From: Salipiger sp. H15
Lineage (GTDB): Bacteria; Pseudomonadota; Alphaproteobacteria; Rhodobacterales; Rhodobacteraceae
Direction: 5' to 3'
Assembly: GCF_040409955.1 (NCBI RefSeq)
Contig: NZ_CP123386.1
Location: 310,001-374,000 of the forward strand
DNA: 64,000 bases
The position numbers and the translations under genes are program-made. This document shows positions 19,056-28,200 of the stretch, one piece after another; the first letter of the stretch is position 1, and each line of letters begins with the position of its first letter. The notes under the pieces were generated by a model that worked only from the letters and a program-made list of their open reading frames with translations, made no database searches and was not told where the DNA came from.

Positions 19056-19119
19056 CCCCTTGCCCGAGGCGCGACCACGACCTGCCGGAGCCGATCCGGC
19101 GCAACGGAAAGACACGAGA

Positions 19120-20340
19120 ATGCACATGAAACTCTCTCTCCCGCCCCTCCTCGCCGCCGCCGCGATCGCGCTGGCCGCGGCCGCGCCGCTGCAGGCCGAG
19201 GAGTACCGGCTGGGCATCGGTGACACGATCAACGTCGAGATGGTGATGCTGGAGAACGGCAAGTTCGACGGCGCCGAGGTGCTGCGCCTCGAGGCCGAGG
19301 GCGAGCGCATCGGCCCCGACGGGCGGGCCACGGTCTCGTTCATCGGCGCGGTGCAGGCCGCCGACCGCACCGTAGACGAGCTGGCAAGCGACATCACCCG
19401 GCTGATGAGCGCCGAGATCCCGGTCAGCATCCAGCCCTTCGTCACGGTCTCGGTCTCGGCCTACCGGCCGATCTCGATCCTCGGCGCGGTGATGACCCCC
19501 GGCACCTACGACTACCAGCCCGGCATGTCGCTGCGCGACGCGCTGGCCCGCGCCGGCGGCACCGGGGCGACCTACCTGTCGGACATTCCCCCCGTCCGCA
19601 TCATCGAGGCCATGGCCGACCGCAGCGAAGCCGAGGCCGAGCTCAAGCGGCTGATGCTGACCCGCCAGCGGCTGCAGGCCGAGATCGACCAATCGCAAGC
19701 CTACCAGCCCGAGCCCGAGGACGGCTTCAGCGCTTCCGACATCGCGCGCGAGACCGAGATCTTCCGCCTGCGCAAGCAGAACCACGAGACCGAGGCCGCC
19801 TACCTGCAGGCCGAGGTCGAGCGCAGCACCGCGAACCGCGACCTGCTGCAGCAGAACCTCGACGTGCTGGGCCGTCAGCTGGCGGATTCCGAACGCGAGG
19901 CGGCACGCCGTGCGGAACTCGGAGAGCGCGGGCTGGCCGTGGCCGACACGCTCTTCCAGATGAACAACCACGTGAACGACCTCGAGATCCGCCGCATCCA
20001 GAGCCACGAGGACATGCGCGACGCCGAGCAGGACATCGCCCGCGCCCGCAACGCGCTGGCGTCCAACGAGACCAACCGCAGCATCACCCTGCAGGACGAG
20101 CTCAAGAGCACCGAGGCGAAGATCGGCAACCTGCGGATCCGCATCGCGCAGGATGACCTGCTGACCAACGGCAGCGGCGGTCAGCCCGGCGCCGACCAGG
20201 GCAAGGAAGACCGTTACGGCTACAAGGTCATCTCGCAGCGCCTCGGCGGCGACGAACGCGACGCGACCCGCGACACGGTGCTGTCGCCGGGCGACGTGGT
20301 CGAGGTGACGGCGCTGCCCGCAAACCCGGTGAGCCAATGA
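19120..20340 (+). CDS. polysaccharide export outer-membrane protein (ExoF/Wza-like)
   Basis: 406 residues with a signal peptide (about residues 1-25, ending LQAEEYRLGIGD). A polysaccharide export (PES) domain and a SLBB-like domain follow (YRPISILGAVMTPGTYDYQPG, residues about 125-145). A long helical/coiled-coil region (about 170-360) is typical of ExoF-type proteins rather than compact Wza. It would form the periplasmic/outer-membrane exit of the polymer. ATG 19120 is chosen for its GGAAAGA site and signal peptide. The stop overlaps the flippase start by 4 bases. Confidence 0.82.
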   Translation: MHMKLSLPPLLAAAAIALAAAAPLQAEEYRLGIGDTINVEMVMLENGKFDGAEVLRLEAEGERIGPDGRATVSFIGAVQAADRTVDELASDITRLMSAEIPVSIQPFVTVSVSAYRPISILGAVMTPGTYDYQPGMSLRDALARAGGTGATYLSDIPPVRIIEAMADRSEAEAELKRLMLTRQRLQAEIDQSQAYQPEPEDGFSASDIARETEIFRLRKQNHETEAAYLQAEVERSTANRDLLQQNLDVLGRQLADSEREAARRAELGERGLAVADTLFQMNNHVNDLEIRRIQSHEDMRDAEQDIARARNALASNETNRSITLQDELKSTEAKIGNLRIRIAQDDLLTNGSGGQPGADQGKEDRYGYKVISQRLGGDERDATRDTVLSPGDVVEVTALPANPVSQ

Positions 20341-21851
20341 CACAGCCCTCCGCAACCCCGCCCGCCGACCTCGTGCCAGACGCCGACGATGCGGTCGCGC
20401 AGAGCAGCGGCAAGAAGCTCGGCAAGGCGCTCGGCTGGTCGACGCTGCATACGCTCATCCCGACGATCAGCTCGATGGCGATCTTCTTCGGCGGCGCCTT
20501 CTTCCTGTCGCCCGAGGATTTCGGCATCGTCGCGCTGTCGCTGGCGATCGTGATGATCGCCACCGCAGCCTCGCCCCGCGCCTTCGGCGACGCGCTGGTG
20601 CAGAAGCAGACGCTGGACGACACCGATTGCAGCAGCGTGCTCTGGCTCAACCTGCTTGCCTCGATCGTGCTCTATTCAGCCGTCTACCTGCTCGCCCCGG
20701 TGCTGGCGGATTGGTTCGGCAAGCCCGACCTCGCGATGTACCTGCGCGTGCTGGCGCTGCGCATCCCCTTCGAGCTGCTGGCGATCGTGCCGCAGTCCAT
20801 GCTGATCCGCAGGCTCGAGTTCCGCTACGTGGCGATGCGCACGACCGCCGCGACGAGCGTGTCGCTGACCGTCTGCTTCGCGCTGCTGTTCCTCGGCTAC
20901 GGCCCCTGGGCGCTGATCGCCAGCCAGGTCTCCAACAGCCTGATCCTCGCGGTCACCGGCTTCATCGCGACGCGCTGGCTGCCCAGCCCGACCTTCTCCT
21001 TCGAGCGCATCCGCAGCGTCGCGCATTACGGCATCTTCGCCTCGGGCGACCGCTTCCTGAGCATGGCGCGGCTCGACCAGGTGCTGCTTGGCGCGCTCGT
21101 CTCGGCGCAGGCGCTCGGGCTCTACTACTTCGCGCAGCGCACCTGGACGATGATCATCCAGGTGCTGTCCGGCGCGCTCTGGGGGCTGCTGCATTCCTAC
21201 CTCAGCAGATTGCAGCAGGATCTGGGGCGCGTGCGCGAGGCCTATTCGCAGTTCACCCTGCTCGCCTCCTCGGTCGGCTTCGCGATCTTCGCCCTCAGCT
21301 TCGCGGTCAGCGAGGACCTGATCGCGCTGGTGCTGAAGCCGGAATGGCTTCCGGCCGCGGCCTACGTGAAGCTCTTCTGCGTGCTCGGGCTCTTCAGCGT
21401 GATGGAGTTCCTGCAGGGTGCGCTGATGCGCAGCCAGGGCTGGGCGCGGCAATGGTTCCTCTACCGGCTCGCGCAGGAGGTCGGCTCGGTGATCACCATC
21501 GCCCTGCTGCACCGCGTCTCGGTCGAGGCCATCCTGATCGCCATCATCCTCAAGTCCTACATCCTCTACCCGATCCAGCTGAAGATGAGCGCGCAGATCC
21601 TGCAGACGCGGGCCCGCACGATCTTCGGCTGGAGCCTCGCCCCGCTGATGGCCACGCTCGCCTCTGTCGCGGTGGCCTGGGGCGTGCACGAGGTGATGCT
21701 GGACGCGCCGATCCTGGCCCGGCTCGTCGCCGAAACCCTGGCCCTGCTGCTGACCTATGGCGCGCTGATGTTCGCCATGGAAGGCCAGCAGCTGAAGGCC
21801 CTCAAGACCCTGCTGCGCAAGAAGACCGCCACCGGCGGTGCGGACTCCTAG
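20337..21851 (+). CDS. oligosaccharide flippase (Wzx/ExoT-like)
   Basis: 504 residues with 12 or more membrane helices, beginning after a hydrophilic 40-residue N-terminus (LGWSTLHTLIPTISSMAIFFGGAFFLSPEDFGIVALS). It belongs to the polysaccharide-transporter (PST) group that includes ExoT and WzxC. It would flip the lipid-linked repeat unit to the periplasm for polymerisation by the ExoQ-like protein encoded further right. It overlaps the export gene by 4 bases. Confidence 0.85.
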   Translation: MTQPSATPPADLVPDADDAVAQSSGKKLGKALGWSTLHTLIPTISSMAIFFGGAFFLSPEDFGIVALSLAIVMIATAASPRAFGDALVQKQTLDDTDCSSVLWLNLLASIVLYSAVYLLAPVLADWFGKPDLAMYLRVLALRIPFELLAIVPQSMLIRRLEFRYVAMRTTAATSVSLTVCFALLFLGYGPWALIASQVSNSLILAVTGFIATRWLPSPTFSFERIRSVAHYGIFASGDRFLSMARLDQVLLGALVSAQALGLYYFAQRTWTMIIQVLSGALWGLLHSYLSRLQQDLGRVREAYSQFTLLASSVGFAIFALSFAVSEDLIALVLKPEWLPAAAYVKLFCVLGLFSVMEFLQGALMRSQGWARQWFLYRLAQEVGSVITIALLHRVSVEAILIAIILKSYILYPIQLKMSAQILQTRARTIFGWSLAPLMATLASVAVAWGVHEVMLDAPILARLVAETLALLLTYGALMFAMEGQQLKALKTLLRKKTATGGADS

Positions 21852-21860
21852 GAGCCTTAC

Positions 21861-22889
21861 ATGACTTTCGAAACCTCTCCCCTCGTGAACTTCAGGACGC
21901 CGACCTACCGGCGCGGCCCGGCGCTCGAGCGCTGCCTGCTCAGCATGATCGGCCAGACCCACGAGAACTGGGTCGCCGATGTCTACGACGACGATCCCGC
22001 CGGGTCCGCCGAGGCGGTGGTCGAGGCGATCGGCGATCCGCGCATCCACTACCACCACAACCAGCCGCAGCTTTTCGGCTCGCGCAACATCGACCAGTGC
22101 TTCTCGCGCCGGAACCCGCGCGACGCCGATTTCTTCGCCGTGGTCGAGGACGACAACTGGATCTTCCCCGGCTTCGCGCAGCGGGGCATCGAGCTTGCGA
22201 GGGCGCATGGCGTCGAGATCGTCTTCACCGACCAGGTGGTCGAGGACGACAGCGGCACCGAGGCCGCCACGCTCACCGACCGGCAGGTGCTGAAGCGGCG
22301 CTACAAGGAAGGCGTCTTCTCGGCGCAGGATCTGCACATCGCGCTGATGGTCTGGCACGGGCTCTCCAACGGCGGCATCTTCTGGTCGCGCAACATCTCG
22401 TCGGATCTCGAGATCAAGCACCCCTGCAACTCGACCATCCAGGAATACCTGCGTGCGCTCTGCATCCAGGAGCCGGTCTACGTCTCGACCGAGGCGCAGG
22501 GTGTATGGGCCAACTACGGCGCGCGCACGCTGCGCAACCTCGGCGACACCGCCTCGGAGCTCAAACGCGAGCTGCACCTGAAGAAGGCGATCCGCACGAT
22601 CCGGCGCGCGGTCTGGGCCAATGCCCCGGCCTCTGCCCAGGCCCTGCTGATGAGCGACGAGAAATACCGCTTCGACCGGCACGCCAAGCTCGAGAACCTG
22701 TTCCGCTCGCATCTCGGCACCGCCTACCTGGGCGAGGCGCCGCTCAGCAAGTCGCTCGGCACCTTTGGCCGGAGCCTCATGGTGCTGGCCTTCGGCAGGA
22801 CCGAGCCCGCCGTCGGCGCCATGCTCCGGGAAAAGGGCTTCTTCGACGGGGAGCCGCCGCGCGGCTCCCGCCACCGCACGCAACACTGA
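21861..22889 (+). CDS. glycosyltransferase family 2
   Basis: A 342-residue GT-A transferase (SPLVNFRTPTYRRGPALERCLLSMIGQ; metal site VVEDDNW near residue 95). No close named succinoglycan counterpart is recognised, so it may add a sugar specific to this organism's polymer. The C-terminal 100 residues are helical without membrane segments. It has a GGAG site 7 bases before the start and lies 9 bases after the flippase gene; the sulfotransferase gene follows after 13 bases. Confidence 0.8.
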   Translation: MTFETSPLVNFRTPTYRRGPALERCLLSMIGQTHENWVADVYDDDPAGSAEAVVEAIGDPRIHYHHNQPQLFGSRNIDQCFSRRNPRDADFFAVVEDDNWIFPGFAQRGIELARAHGVEIVFTDQVVEDDSGTEAATLTDRQVLKRRYKEGVFSAQDLHIALMVWHGLSNGGIFWSRNISSDLEIKHPCNSTIQEYLRALCIQEPVYVSTEAQGVWANYGARTLRNLGDTASELKRELHLKKAIRTIRRAVWANAPASAQALLMSDEKYRFDRHAKLENLFRSHLGTAYLGEAPLSKSLGTFGRSLMVLAFGRTEPAVGAMLREKGFFDGEPPRGSRHRTQH

Positions 22890-22902
22890 CCACGGATTTG
22901 CC

Positions 22903-23745
22903 ATGACCGGACTGCTCAGACTCTCCGAGAACCCGGATTTCACCCTCCAGAAGCGGGCCGGGCGGGCCCTGCGCCGATCGCTCTACACGTTTCACGGGCC
23001 GATGCAGCGCAATGTCATCTTCATGCACATCCCGAAATGCGGGGGCAATTCACTGATCTCGGCGATCCGCTCGGTCTGCCCGTTCTACAGCCGCACGAGC
23101 TGGGTGACCTTCGACGAGTCCTGCCTTGCCGCCGCCGCGATGGACGCGCAGGTCGAGGACATCCAGGCCTACCACGACGACAACGGCCGGGGTGACAAGA
23201 CCTACGAGGTGCGCCGGGCCGTGCTCAACTACGCGGTGCAGCACGGGCATTCCTTCGTCGGCGGGCATTTCCTGTTCGATCCGAACATCGCGGCGCTGAA
23301 GCCCGACAGCTACAAGTGGATCACCATCGTGCGCGACCCGGTGCCCCGGCTGATCTCGCATTACGGCGAGGAGGTCCGCTCCGGGCTGATCCCCGGCGAT
23401 TTCGACACCTACCTTGGAAGCGAGCTCGCCCGGCGGCACGGCACGGTGCTGGTCCGCTACTTCAGCGGTCGGCCGGACGCGGGCATGGTTCCCGGGCGCG
23501 AGGACGAGGATCTTGCCTGCGCCTGCGCCAATGCGCAGAAGTTCGCGGTGATCGGCTTCATCGACCGGATGGAGGCCTTCGAGGCCGATTTCGCCAGGAG
23601 CTTCGGCCGCAAGATCACCGTCGCCCATGCGCGCAAGGGGATGGTGAAGAAACCCGATCTCACCGAGGCGCAGATGGACCGCGTCCGCGACCTGAGCCGC
23701 CTCGACATCGCGCTCTTCGAGCGGCTCGAGCAGGAGAGGGGCTGA
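22903..23745 (+). CDS. sulfotransferase family protein
   Basis: 280 residues. The 5'-phosphosulfate-binding loop of PAPS-dependent sulfotransferases is visible as FMHIPKCGGNSLI (residues 40-52). The 3'-phosphate motif is TIVRDPVPRLISHY (about 143-156). This pattern matches the Sulfotransfer_2 group, which often acts on carbohydrates. It is the last gene of the + strand polysaccharide operon, so the likely acceptor is the exopolysaccharide or its lipid-linked unit (inference). A short GGGGC/GCCCC hairpin spans its stop codon. Confidence 0.8.
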   Translation: MTGLLRLSENPDFTLQKRAGRALRRSLYTFHGPMQRNVIFMHIPKCGGNSLISAIRSVCPFYSRTSWVTFDESCLAAAAMDAQVEDIQAYHDDNGRGDKTYEVRRAVLNYAVQHGHSFVGGHFLFDPNIAALKPDSYKWITIVRDPVPRLISHYGEEVRSGLIPGDFDTYLGSELARRHGTVLVRYFSGRPDAGMVPGREDEDLACACANAQKFAVIGFIDRMEAFEADFARSFGRKITVAHARKGMVKKPDLTEAQMDRVRDLSRLDIALFERLEQERG

Positions 23746-23774
23746 GCCCCCTCCCCCGTCGCCGCCGTGTCAGG

Positions 23775-24683
23775 TCAGGCCGCCCGCATCACCGAGCGGC
23801 GCGCGTCCTCGATATGGCCGCGCCACAGGTCCGCGTAGCGCGGCTTGATCGCCTCGAAGCCTTCGAGGTTCAGCTCGGACAATTCGAGGATGGGGCCCGC
23901 TAGGTCTTCGGACATCTGCAGCTTGGGCGAGGTGTTGACGATCCGGCCCATGGCCTGCCGCATCCCGTCGTCCCAGTGCTCGGCACCGTCGACGCCGAGA
24001 AACTCGCAGACGCCGTCGAAGAATTGCACCGGATCGTCGCGCAGGCCGTCGAAATAGCCGATCATCACACGGTCCTCGCCGAAGGCGGATTGCCAGCGCC
24101 GGACCATCTCGGCGTAGCGGCCGATGCGCTGCTTCTTCTCCTCGATCTCGCGCAGGAAACGCTCGGGCTCGAACACGCCGCTTTCCTTCTTGCGCAGCGC
24201 GACCATGCGGAAATAGGACCAGTTCAGCTGCACCGGGCTGCGCAGCATGATGATCACCTTCATCCAGGGATAGTCGGCCGCGAGCTTCCTGATCTCCGGC
24301 TCCTTCAGCCAGAAATAGTTGACCGTGACATCGCCCGAGACCGCGTCCGGGTGAAAGAGCCCGCGATACCAGGCATCATCCGTGCGCGGGTTGAAGTAGT
24401 AGCGTGCGAAGGACTGCGCCTCGTAGGAATTCGCCTGCAGTTTCGCGGCGCGCTTGCAGAACCGCGCGAAGAACGCCCTGTCCTGCTGCGCGGGCCAGCC
24501 ACTGGAGAACAGCTTCCAGAACCGCGCGCCGTTGTAATTGAGCTCGTCCTGGATGAGGTATTTGATTTCCTTCACGGGCGGCATTGCAATATCGCAATGA
24601 CAATCCAGAACGTTATGCAGGGTGCTTGTCCCGGCCTTTGGGAGACCAACGCAAATAAAGTCGGGCTTTCTTATTTCGGCCAT
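23775..24683 (-). CDS. sulfotransferase (Sulfotransfer_1 type)
   Basis: 302 residues. The PAPS-binding loop GLPKAGTSTLHNVL is at residues 13-26, and the 3'-phosphate motif is KVIIMLRSPVQLNWSYFRM near residue 165. A C-terminal KLQMSEDL region follows. No signal peptide or membrane anchor, so it is cytosolic. ATG 24683 (MAEIRKPDFICVG) is chosen because upstream in-frame sequence shows no family similarity. It is convergent with the other sulfotransferase gene, giving two PAPS-dependent enzymes beside the polysaccharide genes. Confidence 0.85.
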   Translation of the reverse strand: MAEIRKPDFICVGLPKAGTSTLHNVLDCHCDIAMPPVKEIKYLIQDELNYNGARFWKLFSSGWPAQQDRAFFARFCKRAAKLQANSYEAQSFARYYFNPRTDDAWYRGLFHPDAVSGDVTVNYFWLKEPEIRKLAADYPWMKVIIMLRSPVQLNWSYFRMVALRKKESGVFEPERFLREIEEKKQRIGRYAEMVRRWQSAFGEDRVMIGYFDGLRDDPVQFFDGVCEFLGVDGAEHWDDGMRQAMGRIVNTSPKLQMSEDLAGPILELSELNLEGFEAIKPRYADLWRGHIEDARRSVMRAA

Positions 24684-25269
24684 CTTATCCAATGCCCCTT
24701 CGTGAGTATTCGGTTCTCGGGAAACAATAAACGGAGCCGAGCCGGCCCATGACTTGTGCCCGACAAGGGTGACACGCGCATGAAGGGGGGTCAAACAGTC
24801 CGCCCCGGATCACCGGCGCTCCGCCGCCCCATCGGCGATTTTCCCCGGCGCGCGATGCATTTTGAAGCAACGCCGCGTCAAGCCCCGCGCGGTCCAAGTC
24901 CCGGCGCGGGCAGGAAGATGCCGCACGGCGGACGCAGGCCGATCGGCTGCCCGCCGCGAGCCTCAAGCGAGCTGCGACGCAGCCCCGCAGCGATCCGCTT
25001 GCAACTCTGCAAATCAATCGGGACGCGGCGGCGCGGAAATTGGCACTCGGGATGTATATTCATCTCAGCGTCATACCTATTCCCATTTTTCGCCACATGA
25101 CGTGGTTTCATGACAACACACGCAATTGTGCACTCTTGTGCCGCTACGGAACAAAGACCCTTGGGTCACTTTCCCAATATCCCTCCCGGGCATCGAATTC
25201 CTTCCGGAAATGCGCGGGCCGTTTGCCTGCCTCGCGGAAGCATCCTCATTTGTGATTTTGGAGTTGGAC
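24684..25269. other. divergent intergenic region sulfotransferase / GH16-RTX gene
   Basis: 586 bases between divergent starts, no convincing gene. The right half (25040-25140) is A+T-rich and contains small inverted repeats (CCAC/GTGG at 25094-25106, and CACA...TGTG around 25119-25132). It presumably carries the promoters of both genes. Confidence 0.4.
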
Positions 25270-28200
25270 ATGGGCGTGGATTTATCCGGTATGACACTCA
25301 TTTTCGAAGACAATTTCGAAGATGGACTGAACAGGTACGAAAATGGGGCCGGTTTGTGGTCCACCGGCAGCGCGACGGGACGGCTGAACACCAACAGCGC
25401 GTTTTCGGTCAACCTCTCGGGCGACGAGGTGACGGCGGAGGGCGGGGAGCTCGGCCTCGATCCGTTCAGCACCGGGGACGGCACGCTGCGGATCACCTCC
25501 GGCACGCTGACCGACGCGCAGAAGGACCAGGTCGCCGCCCTGCTCGGACAGACCGGCGAGGCGAGCTACCTCGATACCGATCTGGTCGATTACTACACCG
25601 GCCGGATGAGCACCCACGAGACCTGGTCGCAGACCTACGGCTATTTCGAGATCACCGCCCGCATCCCGCAGGGCAAGGGGCACTGGCCCGCCTTCTGGCT
25701 GGTCTCGGAAAAGGTCAACGACTGGCCGCCCGAGATCACCATCATGGAGGCCTATGGCGAAAGCACCGACGGCGCGCAATGGTGGGACGACACCTTCGTC
25801 GGCGCGGTGCATTTTGACAGCACCGACAGCAGCGGCAACGACGCCGAGATCGCGATAGAGAACCCCTACGATCTCGACGAGGACGGCAACCCGTCCCTGC
25901 CGGTGGACCGCAGCGAGATCGTCGGCCGGGAATCCTGGTCCTTCGGCAAGGAGTTCGACGCGCTCGAGGAGTTCGGCGCGGACATCTACGACCAGTTCTG
26001 GACCTGGTCGGTCGAGTGGAACGCCGAGGACATCATCTTCTACTTCGGACCCGACCGCGACCACCTGGTCGAGATCTTCCGCAGCCCGACACCGGATGAC
26101 ATCACCACGCCGATGTCGGTCATCATCAACGACCAGATCGGCAGCTACACCGGCTGGTTCGCCGAGGAAGGCGCCTCGGGTTTCGACCTCACCGACTATT
26201 TCGAGGTCGACTCGGTGTCGGTCTGGGCGCAGACGCCCGAGACGGCGGCCACGGTCACCGCCGGCGAGATCTACGTCGACAGCGCCGGCGACTCGGTGAT
26301 CCAGGGCAGCGCCGGCGATGACACCATCGTCACCGGCGACGGCTTCGACATCCTCACCCTCGGCGGCGGGGCCGATACGGTGCATGTCATGGTCAACGAG
26401 GGCCACAAGATCATCGAGGATTTCGGCCCCGAGGACCGGCTCCTGCTCGAGGGCTTCCGCTTTGCGGATGCCGCCGACATCGCGGCGAGCCTGACGCAGG
26501 TCGGCACGGATGTCTGGCTGAGCCAGGGGCAGTTCGGCGATGAGGGCCCGCAGACGATCATCCTGCGCAACACCACGGTGGACGCGATCACCGAAGGACA
26601 GATCGTCAGCCTCTGGCCGCAGACCCCCGACATCTGGACCTACCAGGTGCTCATGGAAAGCGGCCTCATCGCCGACGACGACCTCGACGGCGTCGTCACC
26701 GCGCCGGAGGCCGGCGGACGCATGACCGACGCGGGCTCGCGGGGCGCGACCTTCTACGGCAGCGAGATGGGCGACACCTACACCATCTACGGCGCGCTCG
26801 ACGTGACGATCCACGAGAGTGCGAGCGGCGGTGTCGACACGATCTACACCCAGTTCAGCCGGACCATCGCCGAGAACGTCGAGAACATGGTCTCGATCGC
26901 CACCACCGACGGCCAGGTGCTGGCCGGCAACGCCGCGGCGAACCGGATCACCGGCAGCAGCTGGGCCGAGACCATCGACGGCGCGGGCGGGGATGACCTC
27001 ATCGACCTCTCGGCGGGCGGCGCCGACACGGTGCTGATGCGGCTCGGCACCGGCCATGACACGGTGATCGACTTCGGCAGTGACGATACGCTGCTGCTCT
27101 ATGGCTACGAGACGATGGGCTGGGAGGCGCTCTCGCAGCTCTTCAGCTCGGACGGGCGCGACCTCACGCTGACGCTCGACGCGCATACGCAGGTCACCTT
27201 CCGCGGCATCGACGCGCTGAAGAAGGGCCAGGTGGTCTTCGCCGACATCCCGCGGGTTTCCGGCACGGCCGGGGACGACGAGATCGAGCTTGGCAGCGGC
27301 GATGACGAGGTGCTCCTCGGCGATGGCGGCGCCGACACGCTGACCATCTACGGCGCCTCGGGGCTCAAGATCGTCGAGGACTTCTCGGATGACGACCGGC
27401 TGGTGCTCGAGGGCTGGTCCGCCGCCAACGTCGGCCAACTGCTCGATCATTCCGCGCAGGTCGGCGACGATCTCTGGGTCTACGACCTTGGCCGCGCTGC
27501 CAGCGGCACGCCCGACCTCGTGCTGCGCGGCGTCTCGGCCAGCGACCTCACCGAGGCGCAGCTGACCCTGCGCTGGTCGATCACGCCCGAGGAGATCGCC
27601 GCGCAGGACATGCTCACCGACACCGATGGCGACCGGCGCGTCGTGGCCCCGGCAGACGGCGGGCACCTCGGCGACGCGGGCAGCGGCAGCACCACGCTCG
27701 TCGGCGGCGCGGGAAGCGACGTCTTCACCGTCACCCGCGCGGACACGGTGATCGAGGATGGCTCGGACACCGACGTCGACACGGTGCGCAGCACCCACGG
27801 CTACACGCTGGGCGCCCATCTCGAGAACCTGACCTCCATCGCCACCGCCGACGGCGAAACCTTCATCGGCAACGACAGCGCGAACCGCCTGACCGGCTCT
27901 GCCTATTCCGAGACGCTGGACGGTGGCAGCGGCGACGACCTCATCGACCTCTCGGCCGGGGGCGCGGACACCGTGCGGATCACCGCCGGTGCGGGGCACG
28001 ACACGGTGGTCAATTTCGGGGCGGATGACACGCTCGAGATCTCCGGCTTCGACATCGCCGACTGGGCCGAGCTCGTCTCGCGATTGCAGCTTGTCGGCGA
28101 CGACCTCGTGCTCGGCCTCGATGCAGAAACCAGCGTCACCTTCCGCGACCTCGGCAGCCTTCGCGCGTCGCAGCTGAAGGTCGACTACAGCTCCGAGGAT

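Noticed and set aside
23038..23055. An ATP-binding P-loop in the first sulfotransferase (PKCGGNS)
   Set aside because: The context HIPKCGGNSL and the later RDPVPRLISHY fit the PAPS-binding loops of sulfotransferases, not a kinase P-loop.
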